Assembly: GCA_028293825.1 (NCBI GenBank)
Contig: JAQGNY010000053.1
Location: forward strand, 1 to 64,000
Direction of reading: 5' to 3'
DNA: 64,000 nt
From: Verrucomicrobiaceae bacterium
Lineage (GTDB): Bacteria > Pseudomonadota > Gammaproteobacteria > Pseudomonadales > CAMLJR01
The notes beneath the pieces were generated by a model. It was not told the origin of the DNA and did no database searches. It was given only the letters and a program-made list of their open reading frames with translations. Shown one piece after another: positions 36,899 to 45,671 of the stretch. Both the position numbers and the translations under genes were made by a program. Every line of letters starts with the position of its first letter. Positions within the stretch are counted from its first letter, which is position 1.

Positions 36899-37642
36899 TC
36901 AATCCTCCACGTATTGAATCGAGCCCACTACCTGCGTTTTTGCGTTTTTTGAAACAAAAGTAAAACTCGTTTCAAGCGGGCCTTTTTGCAGTAGTAAAAC
37001 TTCAGAATCAGACGAGGTATTGCTGTGACCACCAATCTCTGTCCAGCCACGGCTCTCATAAAAATGCTTGTAATAACTACGGTTTGATGATGACGAGTTA
37101 CCATTTTCCAAAATTACGGTGAGCGCACTTTTCCCCGCATCGTGATTGTTCAATTCTTGCAACACTTTCGATCCCGGCATTTTGGGATATTCGGGCGCCC
37201 GAGCCACCATTGCCTTATCAACCAACGTCCCTTTGATCTGAGCCATAGAAACCATGCCATCGCTGGCCAGAGGATTTTTTGCACCAACCTGAACGGCAAT
37301 CATAAAATCGCCTTCAGGGCGGCTAATGATTTTCCATTCTTCGGTTGAGTTTTCGATATACGGCGGCGCGCCTTCCTGTGGCGGTTTGGTCCACTTCGCT
37401 CGATAAAATGCTAAGAATTGTTCGGGCTTTTTATCCGCATGAAATTGCCAGATGCGAGTGGGCATACGGTTGATGTCGATCTGATCCGAAACAATTACCA
37501 CGTTGGTGCCGTCGGGAACAATTAACTGGGGCCAGTCGCTGGCAGTCACGTTTCCGGCAGTAGACCCAAGCGCGACAGCGAGCCAGAACATGGCATGTAC
37601 GCGTCGAGCGGCGAGGAGGAGTATTTCGCAAATAATGTACAT
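36899..37642 (-). CDS. Hypothetical exported protein of the Tad locus
   Basis: Protein of about 247 aa (possible shorter start at the Met of MFWLAVALGSTAG). A hydrophobic export signal is followed by a soluble domain with PDGTNVVIVSDQIDINRMPT, HADKKPEQFLAFYRAKW and a second related half (SYYKHFYESRGWTEIGGHS...LLLQKGPLETSFTF). The two halves each pair a FY segment with W, which suggests a tandem of the same small fold. I do not recognise the family. Its stop overlaps the leader of the Flp gene, so the two are probably coupled. A periplasmic accessory role in pilus assembly is inferred from position. Confidence 0.68.
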   Translation of the reverse strand: MYIICEILLLAARRVHAMFWLAVALGSTAGNVTASDWPQLIVPDGTNVVIVSDQIDINRMPTRIWQFHADKKPEQFLAFYRAKWTKPPQEGAPPYIENSTEEWKIISRPEGDFMIAVQVGAKNPLASDGMVSMAQIKGTLVDKAMVARAPEYPKMPGSKVLQELNNHDAGKSALTVILENGNSSSSNRSYYKHFYESRGWTEIGGHSNTSSDSEVLLLQKGPLETSFTFVSKNAKTQVVGSIQYVED

Positions 37643-37706
37643 TGAAGCAATCCCTGCTATAAATTCCTGAAAATAAAATCGATAAAGCTCTAGACACCGT
37701 GAGACA

Positions 37707-38534
37707 TCAGCAATTTGTAGCCAAACCGTTCACACGTTGGCAGGCCATTTTCTCTGTATCCACATGCCCGAGATCGAGTTGATTAAATTCCGGAAATAAG
37801 AATCCAATGACCGACTGGATAATATTCAAGCCGGGAATATTATCGAGATAACTCGTTAAAACCGTCCGCTTCACAGCTCGCGCCTCACCTTCAGTACCGT
37901 CAGCATTCCAAGCGCCGCCCAGCAACGCATTTTTCGATTGGCTGGTAAATGCTGCGGGCAGCACGCCGAGATTTCTAATCTGCGGGATAACCTCTAAATC
38001 CGCCGATACTGTGCTGGTGGCTATACCTTCTGACTGCAATTGCAACAGACTTCCAGCGCCATTCAGCAACTGTGCGATTGCGTTACTTTCGCTGCTTCGC
38101 GCATACGCCACACCTGCGCGCGATTGCTGACCACCAGTAGGGCGAAAAATTGGCAACCTATTCCCTTGCTGGTAATCCGCCGTATACAAAAATGGATCCA
38201 GTTGATCGTTGCTCATATTTACTGCCTGATGATCACTGGCGGTATCAACTCGATTACGCACCGGGGCATAAACACGTTTGGTAATTTCGCGCGCTACATC
38301 TGTATCACTCTTCGTGATATACGTATTGCCTGACCGATACCACACCGTCCGCTCCCATGCCGCGTACCGCGCCGCCTGATGCATGTGCTGTCTGCTGCTT
38401 TCCTCGCGCGCCAACCATGTCATTCCTAGCAACACTGGCACGATGAAAAATGCCGCAACCACACCGAACTCCGCCATGCCTTGTCCATGCTGGGATGATC
38501 GCGTTGCCATCATTTTCTTTTTTTCACTACGCAT
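37707..38534 (-). CDS. TadE-like pseudopilin/anchor protein
   Basis: Protein of 275 aa. The N-terminus HGQGMAEFGVVAAFFIVPVLL has a class III prepilin-like site (Gly, then Glu-Phe at +5/+6) and one membrane helix. The long extracellular part has AARYAAWERTVWYR just after the helix, as TadE/TadF proteins do, and two late Cys residues (MACQRVNGLATNC). TadE-like proteins are processed by the prepilin peptidase and act as minor pilins or anchors. It lies 16 bp after the TadG gene. Confidence 0.8.
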   Translation of the reverse strand: MRSEKKKMMATRSSQHGQGMAEFGVVAAFFIVPVLLGMTWLAREESSRQHMHQAARYAAWERTVWYRSGNTYITKSDTDVAREITKRVYAPVRNRVDTASDHQAVNMSNDQLDPFLYTADYQQGNRLPIFRPTGGQQSRAGVAYARSSESNAIAQLLNGAGSLLQLQSEGIATSTVSADLEVIPQIRNLGVLPAAFTSQSKNALLGGAWNADGTEGEARAVKRTVLTSYLDNIPGLNIIQSVIGFLFPEFNQLDLGHVDTEKMACQRVNGLATNC

Positions 38535-38550
38535 GATTTTGCGTCCCCGC

Positions 38551-39975
38551 TCATTGAATATTAGCCAACGCGACAGCGGCTAAACGCTCCGTAGCTGTCA
38601 CCTTGGTCAGTCGCGGCTGCCAAAACGGGTTATATATATTGCCGTATTCGCGGCCGCCTTGCGGACGCGCCCACAGATCGTCGGGGCGAGAGAAATAAGC
38701 TTCTGCCTTTGCCATCGCGTGCAAGCGATTGTTCGCCATACCACCCGGCTGCTCCAAATCCACACTGGTGCCCGCCTGCGCAGAACCAATATCGCGTGCG
38801 GTGCGCACACCATCGTTACCGCCCTGCGGTTTGGTTAAAAGAATAACGGCTGCAGGCATCGTATCCAGCAGACCCTTCTGGGTGATATCGGAGAATGTTC
38901 TGAGACCACTAAACGAGCCGACTTTACTGGCATTTTGAAATTGGTTAGCACCAATCCGTGAGGTGTTGGGATTTATCTGCCACGTGCTGCCAAAGTTTTG
39001 GCCACGAAAATTGACGTATCGAATGGTGTCTCCAGCTTGTCCAGCACCCCATCCTAAAGGCAATATCTCTCGCCAACTCCTCCATCCGCACCCAGAAAAG
39101 CTACAGTGCCATGTACGCTGATGGGTAGCCAGTGTGTCCATAGCAGCCCAGGTGTAGTAGGGAGCGTTGCTGTTACTGCCAATAAGCTCCGTGCCACCCG
39201 CTCTCTCAAGTTTGAACTGAAGCGGCGGAATAGCAGGACTTTTAAATAATGTGTAAGTGCGATTGGATGTAAAACCATCACGCGAACGCAATGTGACATC
39301 CCTGAATTCATCCAGGCGTACTTTATCTTCACGCCAATTGCTCCCGCTGCGATTTTTAACACTATCTGGGCTGTAGCGAGAAATAGCGTTGCTGTAGGTC
39401 GTCACCAATTGGGCAAGCAAAGTAGAGCTGGTGATCAATCCTGTGGAAACACCCGGATCATTGGCGCGCACTACTTGTTGCATGGTAAGTGGGATTTCAA
39501 CAACTACTGTGTTGTGCATAATAAATTGTGCTCGTGATAGCACGTAATCGAGGTAGGAATCTTCTCCGGTGACAAAAATTCCACCTGCATACTCAACAGC
39601 GTTTTTAACGATATTCGAATAATTTGCGACGACATTAATGATTGCCCCCCAATAGGGAACCAAAGAGGTGTACCTACGAAGGTTACCTATTACGTTGTCG
39701 AGAAAGCGCATCCAAGACACAAGAGAGACAGCCTGAGCAACAGCCACCTGATTGGCGATCATCGAGCGATTCATATACGCCTGAAAATTCAAATCGCGTG
39801 ACTGCAACATGGCAACGCTGTGTGCTGCAGCATCCGTTGTGTTTTGCAATCGTGTTTTTTCATTCGCAATATGACCTGTGTTGTAAACAAACAACACCAT
39901 CACGGCCATTACCGCCGCCATGGCAGCCATATACACCACCACAGCACCGTGTTGACGATTTCGCATCCCTTTCAT
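38551..39975 (-). CDS. tadG: TadG-like pilus-associated protein
   Basis: Protein of 474 aa. ATG at 39975 has AGGA 9 nt upstream; a TTG at 39984 is possible. It has a short basic leader, one membrane helix (AVVVYMAAMAAVMAVMVLFV) and then the TadG hallmark GHIANEKTRLQNTTDAAAHSVAML. No Glu follows the helix start, so it is not a prepilin. The remainder is a large periplasmic/extracellular part. TadG proteins anchor the Tad complex to the envelope or cell surface. A short degraded copy of its AHSVAMLQSRDLNF region lies upstream at 40793-40837. Confidence 0.82.
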   Translation of the reverse strand: MKGMRNRQHGAVVVYMAAMAAVMAVMVLFVYNTGHIANEKTRLQNTTDAAAHSVAMLQSRDLNFQAYMNRSMIANQVAVAQAVSLVSWMRFLDNVIGNLRRYTSLVPYWGAIINVVANYSNIVKNAVEYAGGIFVTGEDSYLDYVLSRAQFIMHNTVVVEIPLTMQQVVRANDPGVSTGLITSSTLLAQLVTTYSNAISRYSPDSVKNRSGSNWREDKVRLDEFRDVTLRSRDGFTSNRTYTLFKSPAIPPLQFKLERAGGTELIGSNSNAPYYTWAAMDTLATHQRTWHCSFSGCGWRSWREILPLGWGAGQAGDTIRYVNFRGQNFGSTWQINPNTSRIGANQFQNASKVGSFSGLRTFSDITQKGLLDTMPAAVILLTKPQGGNDGVRTARDIGSAQAGTSVDLEQPGGMANNRLHAMAKAEAYFSRPDDLWARPQGGREYGNIYNPFWQPRLTKVTATERLAAVALANIQ

Positions 39976-40009
39976 TACACTCAATCCTGTTCATTGAAAG
40001 CTATCCAAC

Positions 40010-40702
40010 TTATTCCGTACCTGGCACGTATTCCTCTTTCCCCCCTATACAGACGGCCGCCAAACCTATTTGCTCTGTGTTCACCCAGTATCTAGTGTCC
40101 CCTGAGGGCTCCAAGCCTAGATGAAAAGTCTCCCCGCCACCCGCACCAATGTATTGCGCGGCATATAATCGATCCTCTACTTTCGATAATGGCAGCACAG
40201 CAACTTTTCTCAGCCATTGATCGGATACACGTCTCATGTATAACCTCGTCTTTTCTGCCTGCCGCACGCAATCCATACGTCCAGATTGACGCCCCCACCC
40301 ACCGACCGCATTTAAATGTTCCTCATATAAGGCACGCAACATTTTGTGGTTTGTCATTGCCGCCTGCAAATGAGCTTTCGTCAACTGGAACCCGGGGCTA
40401 TTTGTGTCCTGCTCAATTTTTTTAGAAAGCTTATAAAACTCTGGATTTAACAGTTCATATTTTTGCGTATTCCAATCACCAATTTTTTTAAACGCTTCGC
40501 TCTGCGCCGGTGTCGGAAAGTTTTTTAACGCTCCATTCTTCTCTGACGCCTGAATTTTCTTTAATGCTGCATCTAAAACATCCAGTTCTTTCTGGGTTGG
40601 AGGTTTTGGTTGCGCCTGCGCGACAACCACAAAAAATGGAAAGCAAAAAATAACGAATACATAAATCGCAATTTTCCTGGGGAATTTGTACTGAATATTC
40701 AT
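40010..40702 (-). CDS. Hypothetical exported protein of the Tad locus
   Basis: Protein of 230 aa with a Sec signal (PRKIAIYVFVIFCFPFFVVVAQAQ) and a soluble, charge-rich helical domain (QKELDVLDAALKKIQASEKN, LTKAHLQAAMTNHKMLRALYEEHLN), then GGGETFHLGLEPSGDTRYWV near the end. No family is recognised. It starts the tadG-TadE run and is separated from the next upstream gene by a gap holding the tadG remnant. A role in pilus biogenesis is only inferred from position. Confidence 0.65.
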   Translation of the reverse strand: MNIQYKFPRKIAIYVFVIFCFPFFVVVAQAQPKPPTQKELDVLDAALKKIQASEKNGALKNFPTPAQSEAFKKIGDWNTQKYELLNPEFYKLSKKIEQDTNSPGFQLTKAHLQAAMTNHKMLRALYEEHLNAVGGWGRQSGRMDCVRQAEKTRLYMRRVSDQWLRKVAVLPLSKVEDRLYAAQYIGAGGGETFHLGLEPSGDTRYWVNTEQIGLAAVCIGGKEEYVPGTE

Positions 40703-40792
40703 ACCGAATTTTCAAACATAAATAATTTATCCATCTATCTTCAAATTTAAAATTTGGCTTGATCTTGATCATCGAGCAATTAATATATTCGT

Positions 40793-40837
40793 TAAATTAA
40801 AATCACGCGGCTGCAACATCGCAACGCTGTACGCCGC
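40793..40837 (-). pseudogene. tadG remnant (15 codons)
   Basis: Read on the minus strand this stretch gives AAYSVAMLQPRDFNL, against AAHSVAMLQSRDLNF encoded in the intact tadG at 39784-39828. I count 36 of 45 bases and 11 of 15 residues the same, in the same frame. Similarity fades on both sides and the surrounding gap has no open frame. It is best explained as the last trace of a second tadG-like gene lost by deletion. Confidence 0.6.
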
Positions 40838-40940
40838 CTCGCTGAAAAATTTTTACGCCCCAGGATTAATGCTCAATATTTCCTGCATTCTCGACCCCCA
40901 TAAGCGGTATAACATCTTTCCAGAACTTTTCTATTTCCGC

Positions 40941-41498
40941 TCAATGCGTATAAACAAAATAATAATTTTGGTCATGGGGGTTGATGCCCGGCTGACCAAG
41001 TGACGGATTCACAATCCGCCCTGCAACAGAGTCCAGCATTTGGTAGTAATACATCGCAACAAACCACTGAGCGTATTTTCTTGGTGGAAAGTCGGGCGGC
41101 AATCCAGAACGGAATTGCGGATCTCTGAAAATTTTTTCACACCCTTTTATCACTGGCGGCTTTATTTCAGCATCTGCCAGCTTTCCGAAAGCTTCCATCA
41201 AAACTAAATTTTTGTCGGATTTAGCTGCTTGCAGCGTCGCGCGACGATATGCTTCCCAGGTAAAGCTATCAAAATGAACATTCAGCTCGATCTCTTTCGC
41301 ATCCTCGTCGGTTGGCAGCAAAATGATGGAACGACGATCAATTTCCTTTTGTACTTCTGCTCCAGTTTTCCCTTCAAAAGCTTGGTCTTCGGTTTGATTA
41401 TCCGGCTCATCAGCAAAAGAGCCGGGAGCTATCGCAATCGCCCCCCACAAAAAGAGACCTATCAAAACTTTTCGAATACTGTTTTTTCGCAACTGCAT
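40941..41498 (-). CDS. Hypothetical exported protein of the Tad locus
   Basis: Protein of 185 aa from the Met of MQLRKNSIRKVLIGLFLWG, which gives a Sec signal; the open frame reaches 41561 without one. The mature part has many charged residues near the start (DEPDNQTEDQAFEG) and Tyr-rich WFVAMYYYQMLDSVAGR near the end. No family is recognised. It lies between the first Flp-type pilin and the tadG region, in the same direction. Function unknown; a pilus accessory role is inferred from position. Confidence 0.6.
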   Translation of the reverse strand: MQLRKNSIRKVLIGLFLWGAIAIAPGSFADEPDNQTEDQAFEGKTGAEVQKEIDRRSIILLPTDEDAKEIELNVHFDSFTWEAYRRATLQAAKSDKNLVLMEAFGKLADAEIKPPVIKGCEKIFRDPQFRSGLPPDFPPRKYAQWFVAMYYYQMLDSVAGRIVNPSLGQPGINPHDQNYYFVYTH

Positions 41499-41573
41499 GG
41501 CAATAGATTTCTCTAATATGCAATCAACAGATGAAAATATCGCCCCGGCAAGCCGAGGCAATATTCAGACAAA

Positions 41574-41846
41574 TTATTGATTGCCGGTGTTGTAGGCACC
41601 CATGCCTTTGTCTTGATGAGCATCTGTAGCCGCGCTGGTAGAACTTGATTTGGATTGCGTCAGAGCGGTGTTCGTCTGCCCCGCCACTTCCTGCCCTAAG
41701 CTGGCCAACTGCGACCGAATCGTCTGACCGAAGAGCTTGTAGGTACTGATCCCGGCAACAGCAACCAATGCCACGATGATGATGTATTCCGTCATACCCT
41801 GGCCAAGCTGACGAATTTTTCCTTGCTTGCGAATAGATGATTTCAT
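41574..41846 (-). CDS. flp: Flp-type prepilin (first copy)
   Basis: Protein of 90 aa. ATG at 41846 has AAGGGA upstream; the open frame extends further but the class III leader fixes this start. The leader MKSSIRKQGKIRQLG is followed by QGMTEYIIIVALVAVAG, with Glu-Tyr at +5/+6 after the Gly cleavage site, then a polar Ser/Thr-rich tail (QSKSSSTSAATDAHQDKG). This is likely the major or an alternative Flp pilin. It is the first gene of the leftward Tad locus and faces the DUF4892-OmpA gene. Confidence 0.82.
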   Translation of the reverse strand: MKSSIRKQGKIRQLGQGMTEYIIIVALVAVAGISTYKLFGQTIRSQLASLGQEVAGQTNTALTQSKSSSTSAATDAHQDKGMGAYNTGNQ

Positions 41847-42209
41847 TGGTGATCCCTTTCCTAGTGAGAGATATGCACGAACAAACAGGCGCAGCAAATC
41901 CACAAGACAGGAAGGGAAAATTGAAGGGGATTCCAAAAAAAAGAAATCATCCGTGATTCAAATCCATATGACTTGTAGACCTGCTCTCCGTGCTCGATCA
42001 TGCAGCGACTAGCTTACCATCAGCCAATAGTCAAACAATGACAGCCATCACATTTTCCGTTTTTTCGCAGACGAAACATTTCCCGTGCTTCATTTATTAA
42101 TCGTGCAAGACAGTCTGCACTTTATATCGCAACAGAGATTGAAAAACTTTATTGATCGGCATAAATTTGTCGCGCTTACTAATAGCACGGATCAAAAAGG
42201 GAATTTTCA
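41847..42209. other. Divergent control region of the Tad locus and ompA-like gene
   Basis: This 363-bp gap separates the leftward flp-led locus from the rightward DUF4892-OmpA gene. It should carry the main Tad promoter on the minus strand, but I could not find a convincing sigma-70 or sigma-54 pair for it. A rightward promoter is listed separately. No RNA gene or coding frame is seen. Confidence 0.45.
42139..42167 (+). promoter_or_regulatory. Sigma-70-type promoter for the DUF4892-OmpA gene
   Basis: TTGAAA (42139-42144) and TAAATT (42162-42167) are spaced by 17 bp. Transcription would start near 42174, giving a leader of about 36 nt that contains AAGGGA just before the ATG at 42210. This is a visual match to the consensus and has not been scored. 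Confidence 0.4.
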
Positions 42210-43190
42210 ATGAAGCTCTTACGAAATTTTTTATTTTTTTCTCCTTTATTTTATGCGCTGACCTGCTCTGCGGCCGGCAACACAGACGTAAGTGGGAGCA
42301 AGGATCATCCACTTTTAAGCCGCTATCCCGATACCCACATCATTGAATATCGATTCAGTGAATATGATGAGCTTGAGGTAAGAACTGCAAAATCGTTTAA
42401 TGACCACGGTTTCAAGCACCCATCGAAAAAGCTGGAAGGAAAACTCACCACTATTGAATACCAATCCAACACAAATGCACCCTTTACTCAGGTACTAAGA
42501 AACTTCGGAGAAGGGCTCAAGAAAGCTGGATTTAAAGAATTATTTTCTTGTGACGGCCAAGACACCTGCGGTCCGCTATTTGTCACTCACGCCATGCTTG
42601 AAACTCCTATTCACAGTAACTTTCGAGACTACCCAACCTCGACGGATAGCACTAACGGTAGCCGCTATGGCTATTGGAGCGGCTCATTAACTCGCAGCAC
42701 CGGTGATGTTGCTGTGACTGTTTTAATTGGCGAGGATGGCAAATATCGCGAAAAAGTTGACATCATTGTTGATATCGTCGAATCAAAGCCGATGGAAAAT
42801 AATCTTGTGGTGGTCAATCCACAGTTTCTATCAGACTCCATTGTGCGTGATGGAAAAGCAGTACTTAACGGCATACTCTTCGATACGGATAAAGCCACTA
42901 TAAAAACTGAATCGTCTGCTGCGTTGAAGGCTATCGCGGATTATATGGAGCAGAATAAAACCTCCAAAGTTTTTATTGTTGGTCATACCGATACAACGGG
43001 GGACTTCCAACACAACACCGGCCTTTCGCAGCAGCGAGCTCAAGCCGTTGTCGATACGTTATCAAGCACTTATAAAATCGATAAAAGTCGATTGCGCGCA
43101 GCGGGAGTTGGACCGGTATCTCCAGCAGCAAGTAACTCGACTGAGGAAGGTAAAGCTAAGAATCGGCGGGTTGAAATGGTGTTAGATTAA
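42210..43190 (+). CDS. DUF4892-OmpA family outer membrane protein
   Basis: Protein of 326 aa with a Sec signal (residues 1-22), a DUF4892 domain (HIIEYRFSEYDELEVRTAKS, KLEGKLTTIEYQ, VLRNFGEGLKKAGFKELFSC then DTCGPLF) and an OmpA domain (LFDTDKATIKTESSAALKAI, VFIVGHTDTTGDFQHNTGLS, KAKNRRVEMVLD). It should bind peptidoglycan from the outer membrane. It diverges from the Tad locus and shares its domain order with the protein at 29017-30003, so the pair bracket the pilus genes. Confidence 0.88.
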   Translation: MKLLRNFLFFSPLFYALTCSAAGNTDVSGSKDHPLLSRYPDTHIIEYRFSEYDELEVRTAKSFNDHGFKHPSKKLEGKLTTIEYQSNTNAPFTQVLRNFGEGLKKAGFKELFSCDGQDTCGPLFVTHAMLETPIHSNFRDYPTSTDSTNGSRYGYWSGSLTRSTGDVAVTVLIGEDGKYREKVDIIVDIVESKPMENNLVVVNPQFLSDSIVRDGKAVLNGILFDTDKATIKTESSAALKAIADYMEQNKTSKVFIVGHTDTTGDFQHNTGLSQQRAQAVVDTLSSTYKIDKSRLRAAGVGPVSPAASNSTEEGKAKNRRVEMVLD

Positions 43191-43499
43191 TCTCGGCGCT
43201 CTGACTAAACAGGATTTGCGGGTATCTTAAATACCGATATTCAAAAACTCTGCTTAAAATTGCGCTGCTTTAATTTTTTTAGTAGAGCCGCGCAAACTAC
43301 CCACCTACCCAGTCACGGTCACAAAAATGCGCGGTTTAGTTAAATAAAGATTTTTTCTCCAAGCTGACGCTCCTCGGCATCGCTTTCCAGCGTCGAAACA
43401 CAATCAGCATAATTCGATTAGTTGCAAACACCACTGCGTTTGCTAATAAACAGCGGCGGGTGACCGTCACTATTTAGCTCAAAAAAACTCTCTGCTCGG
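43191..43499. other. Convergent gap, no gene seen
   Basis: Between the ompA-like gene and the convergent hydrolase gene. It contains a short GGTAT/ATACC dyad near 43220 and a T-run at about 43274-43280 that may end transcripts, but no strong terminator stem. The leftward frame here is a shadow that runs into the hydrolase gene. Confidence 0.4.
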
Positions 43500-44456
43500 C
43501 TAACCAAAATACATATCCATCGCAGCAAAAACCTTCGCGAGAATTTCCGGCGATTCATTGACGAGTTGGTGATACGCATCTTGCAGCGGCAGGTATTTCG
43601 CTTTTGGAAATTTTTTGCGGATAAACGGAATGTTGTAGCGCCAGTCAACGGTGGTATCGCGCTGACCTTGCAGAATTAGAACGGCTTTATCGCTCGGATT
43701 AAAATGATCGAAGCGACTTTCCCAGCGCAGCATCGCATCGACCCAGCGTACCGATATGTAACGTGTTTGCAATGGATCGGCGTGTTCAAGAAAATTCAGA
43801 AAATCTTTATTATTGGAATTCACCGCAAAACGACGCGGCACGCGTTCCAAGAATTTTTGCCCAACCCAATAAGCGAGTTTGATAAAACGCCACTCAGCCG
43901 CGCGCACTAATGGCGCCAGCAAAACAATTTTGTCGAAACCTGGTGCCAATTCTTGTAATTGATAATCCATCAAAATACCGGCGCCGGTACTTTGTCCAAT
44001 CGCGTGCCAGGGTGCCGGCGCGACGTCCTGAAATAATTTCAGACAGTCTTTCATTACGGCGACGTAATCGGAAAATGCCGGAATGCTGTTGCGCTCGCCG
44101 GTCGATAAACCATGTCCCGGCAAATCGTAAATGACCACGTTCAAATTGCGCTGTAGGCAATATTGAATAACATGCCCGTATAAACCAGCGTGATCGAAAT
44201 AGCCGTGAAAAATAAAACAGGTGCCGGCGGGTTTTATTTCGGCGTTGGCAGCGCGTGCGTAATAGTGCACGACGATATCGTATTTGCCGCTATTGAAATG
44301 ACCGAAATAATGCTCGACACCATCGATGCTATTTTCGAAATCGATGTGGTAGTAGCGAAAATAATCGCGCTCCGCATCGCCGGGCTGAAACGGCTCGGCT
44401 ACCGAAAACGCGCGTATTTGTTGATGTAGACGTTCCGAATCGAACTGAATAGCCAT
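43500..44456 (-). CDS. Alpha/beta hydrolase, monoacylglycerol lipase / lysophospholipase-like
   Basis: Protein of 318 aa with the alpha/beta hydrolase order: oxyanion region FIFHGYFDHAGLYG, DLPGHGLSTGERNSIPAF, nucleophile Ser in IGQSTGAG, Asp in ILQGQRDTTVDW and His in LQDAYHQLVNES. The G-H-G-x-S-x-G segment and overall pattern fit lysophospholipase/monoglyceride lipase-type enzymes (Hydrolase_4 group). No signal peptide. It sits 39 bp after fba in the same direction. The lipid substrate is not known. Confidence 0.85.
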   Translation of the reverse strand: MAIQFDSERLHQQIRAFSVAEPFQPGDAERDYFRYYHIDFENSIDGVEHYFGHFNSGKYDIVVHYYARAANAEIKPAGTCFIFHGYFDHAGLYGHVIQYCLQRNLNVVIYDLPGHGLSTGERNSIPAFSDYVAVMKDCLKLFQDVAPAPWHAIGQSTGAGILMDYQLQELAPGFDKIVLLAPLVRAAEWRFIKLAYWVGQKFLERVPRRFAVNSNNKDFLNFLEHADPLQTRYISVRWVDAMLRWESRFDHFNPSDKAVLILQGQRDTTVDWRYNIPFIRKKFPKAKYLPLQDAYHQLVNESPEILAKVFAAMDMYFG

Positions 44457-44495
44457 CGTGGCAGCGGAGCAATTTCGCTCCGCCTAATCCTCGCG

Positions 44496-45560
44496 TTATT
44501 TGAACTTGGGATCGAGTAAACCTTTTTCGTATTGACTCGACATCGTTTCAAGGCTGATCACTTTAATTTTATCGGCGTTGCCGGCGGTACCGAACGCTTC
44601 GTACCGCTCGACGCAAATTGCCTTCATCGCGGTGATTGTTTCTTTCAGGTATTTACGCGGATCGAATTCGCCTGGATCTTTCGCCATGAAGCGACGAATC
44701 GCGCCGGTCGAAGCCAAACGCAAATCGGTGTCGATATTAATTTTGCGCACCCCGTATTTAATGCCTTCGACAATTTGCTCGACCGGCACGCCGTACGTCT
44801 CTTTAATTTTGCCGCCGAATTCATTGATGATCGCCAGCCAATCCTGCGGCACCGAACTCGAGCCGTGCATAACCAAATGCGTATTAGGAATGCGGCGATG
44901 AATTTCTTTGATGCGTTCGATGGCGAGAATATCGCCGGTCGGCGGACGCGAAAATTTATACGCGCCGTGACTGGTGCCGCACGCAATCGCGAGCGCATCG
45001 ACATGCGTCGCTTCGACAAATTGCGCCGCTTCTTCTGGATCGGTGAGCATTTGATCGTGCGACAGAATACCTTCGGCGCCGACGCCATCTTCTTCACCGG
45101 CCATGCCGCTTTCGAGCGAACCGAGACAACCTAATTCGCCTTCAACCGAAACACCGCACGCGTGCGCCAACGCGACAACTTCGCGTGTGACTTGCACGTT
45201 GTATTCATACGACGCCGGTGTTTTACCGTCTTCGCGCAGCGAGCCATCCATCATTACCGAACTGAAACCGGATTGAATCGAGCGCTGACAAATTGCCGGC
45301 GTAACACCGTGGTCTTGGTGCATACACACCGGCACATCAGGGAATTCTTCAATCGCGGCGAGAATCATATGACGTAGAAAATTCGAGCCCGCGTATTTGC
45401 GTGCACCGGCGCTCGCCTGCATGATCACTGGGCTGCGCGTTGCCGCTGCCGCTTCCATAATCGCGCGCGTCTGTTCCAGATTGTTGACGTTAAAAGCAGG
45501 TACTCCGTAACCGTGCTCGGCGGCGTGGTCGAGTAACTGACGCATACTGATCAATGCCAT
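44496..45560 (-). CDS. fba: Class II fructose-bisphosphate aldolase
   Basis: Protein of 354 aa. It cleaves fructose 1,6-bisphosphate to dihydroxyacetone phosphate and glyceraldehyde 3-phosphate in glycolysis or runs the reverse reaction in gluconeogenesis. It starts [20 protein letters not shown] and has the zinc-site region [27 protein letters not shown] and [14 protein letters not shown]. Length and motifs match the Calvin-cycle (CbbA) subtype. GAGGG precedes the ATG. It follows pgk, as in Pseudomonas-type loci. Confidence 0.96.
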   Translation of the reverse strand: MALISMRQLLDHAAEHGYGVPAFNVNNLEQTRAIMEAAAATRSPVIMQASAGARKYAGSNFLRHMILAAIEEFPDVPVCMHQDHGVTPAICQRSIQSGFSSVMMDGSLREDGKTPASYEYNVQVTREVVALAHACGVSVEGELGCLGSLESGMAGEEDGVGAEGILSHDQMLTDPEEAAQFVEATHVDALAIACGTSHGAYKFSRPPTGDILAIERIKEIHRRIPNTHLVMHGSSSVPQDWLAIINEFGGKIKETYGVPVEQIVEGIKYGVRKINIDTDLRLASTGAIRRFMAKDPGEFDPRKYLKETITAMKAICVERYEAFGTAGNADKIKVISLETMSSQYEKGLLDPKFK

Positions 45561-45637
45561 GATCGCTAACCCTCAATAAATTTCGTAATGATTCAAATCA
45601 AATAAATAGTTAATGCTGATTATCGAAGCCGCAATTT

Positions 45638-45661
45638 AATTCCCCCTTTCATTAAAGGAGG
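45638..45661. repeat. Short REP-like palindromic element (family A)
   Basis: ATTCCCCCTTTCATTAAAGGAGG in the pgk-fba gap folds into a stem (CCTTT/AAAGG plus flanking C/G pairs). It matches the core of the larger element at 54315-54399, so it seems to be a dispersed repeat of this genome. It could also attenuate pgk transcripts before fba. Confidence 0.45.
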
Positions 45662-45671
45662 CTACGGTTAA

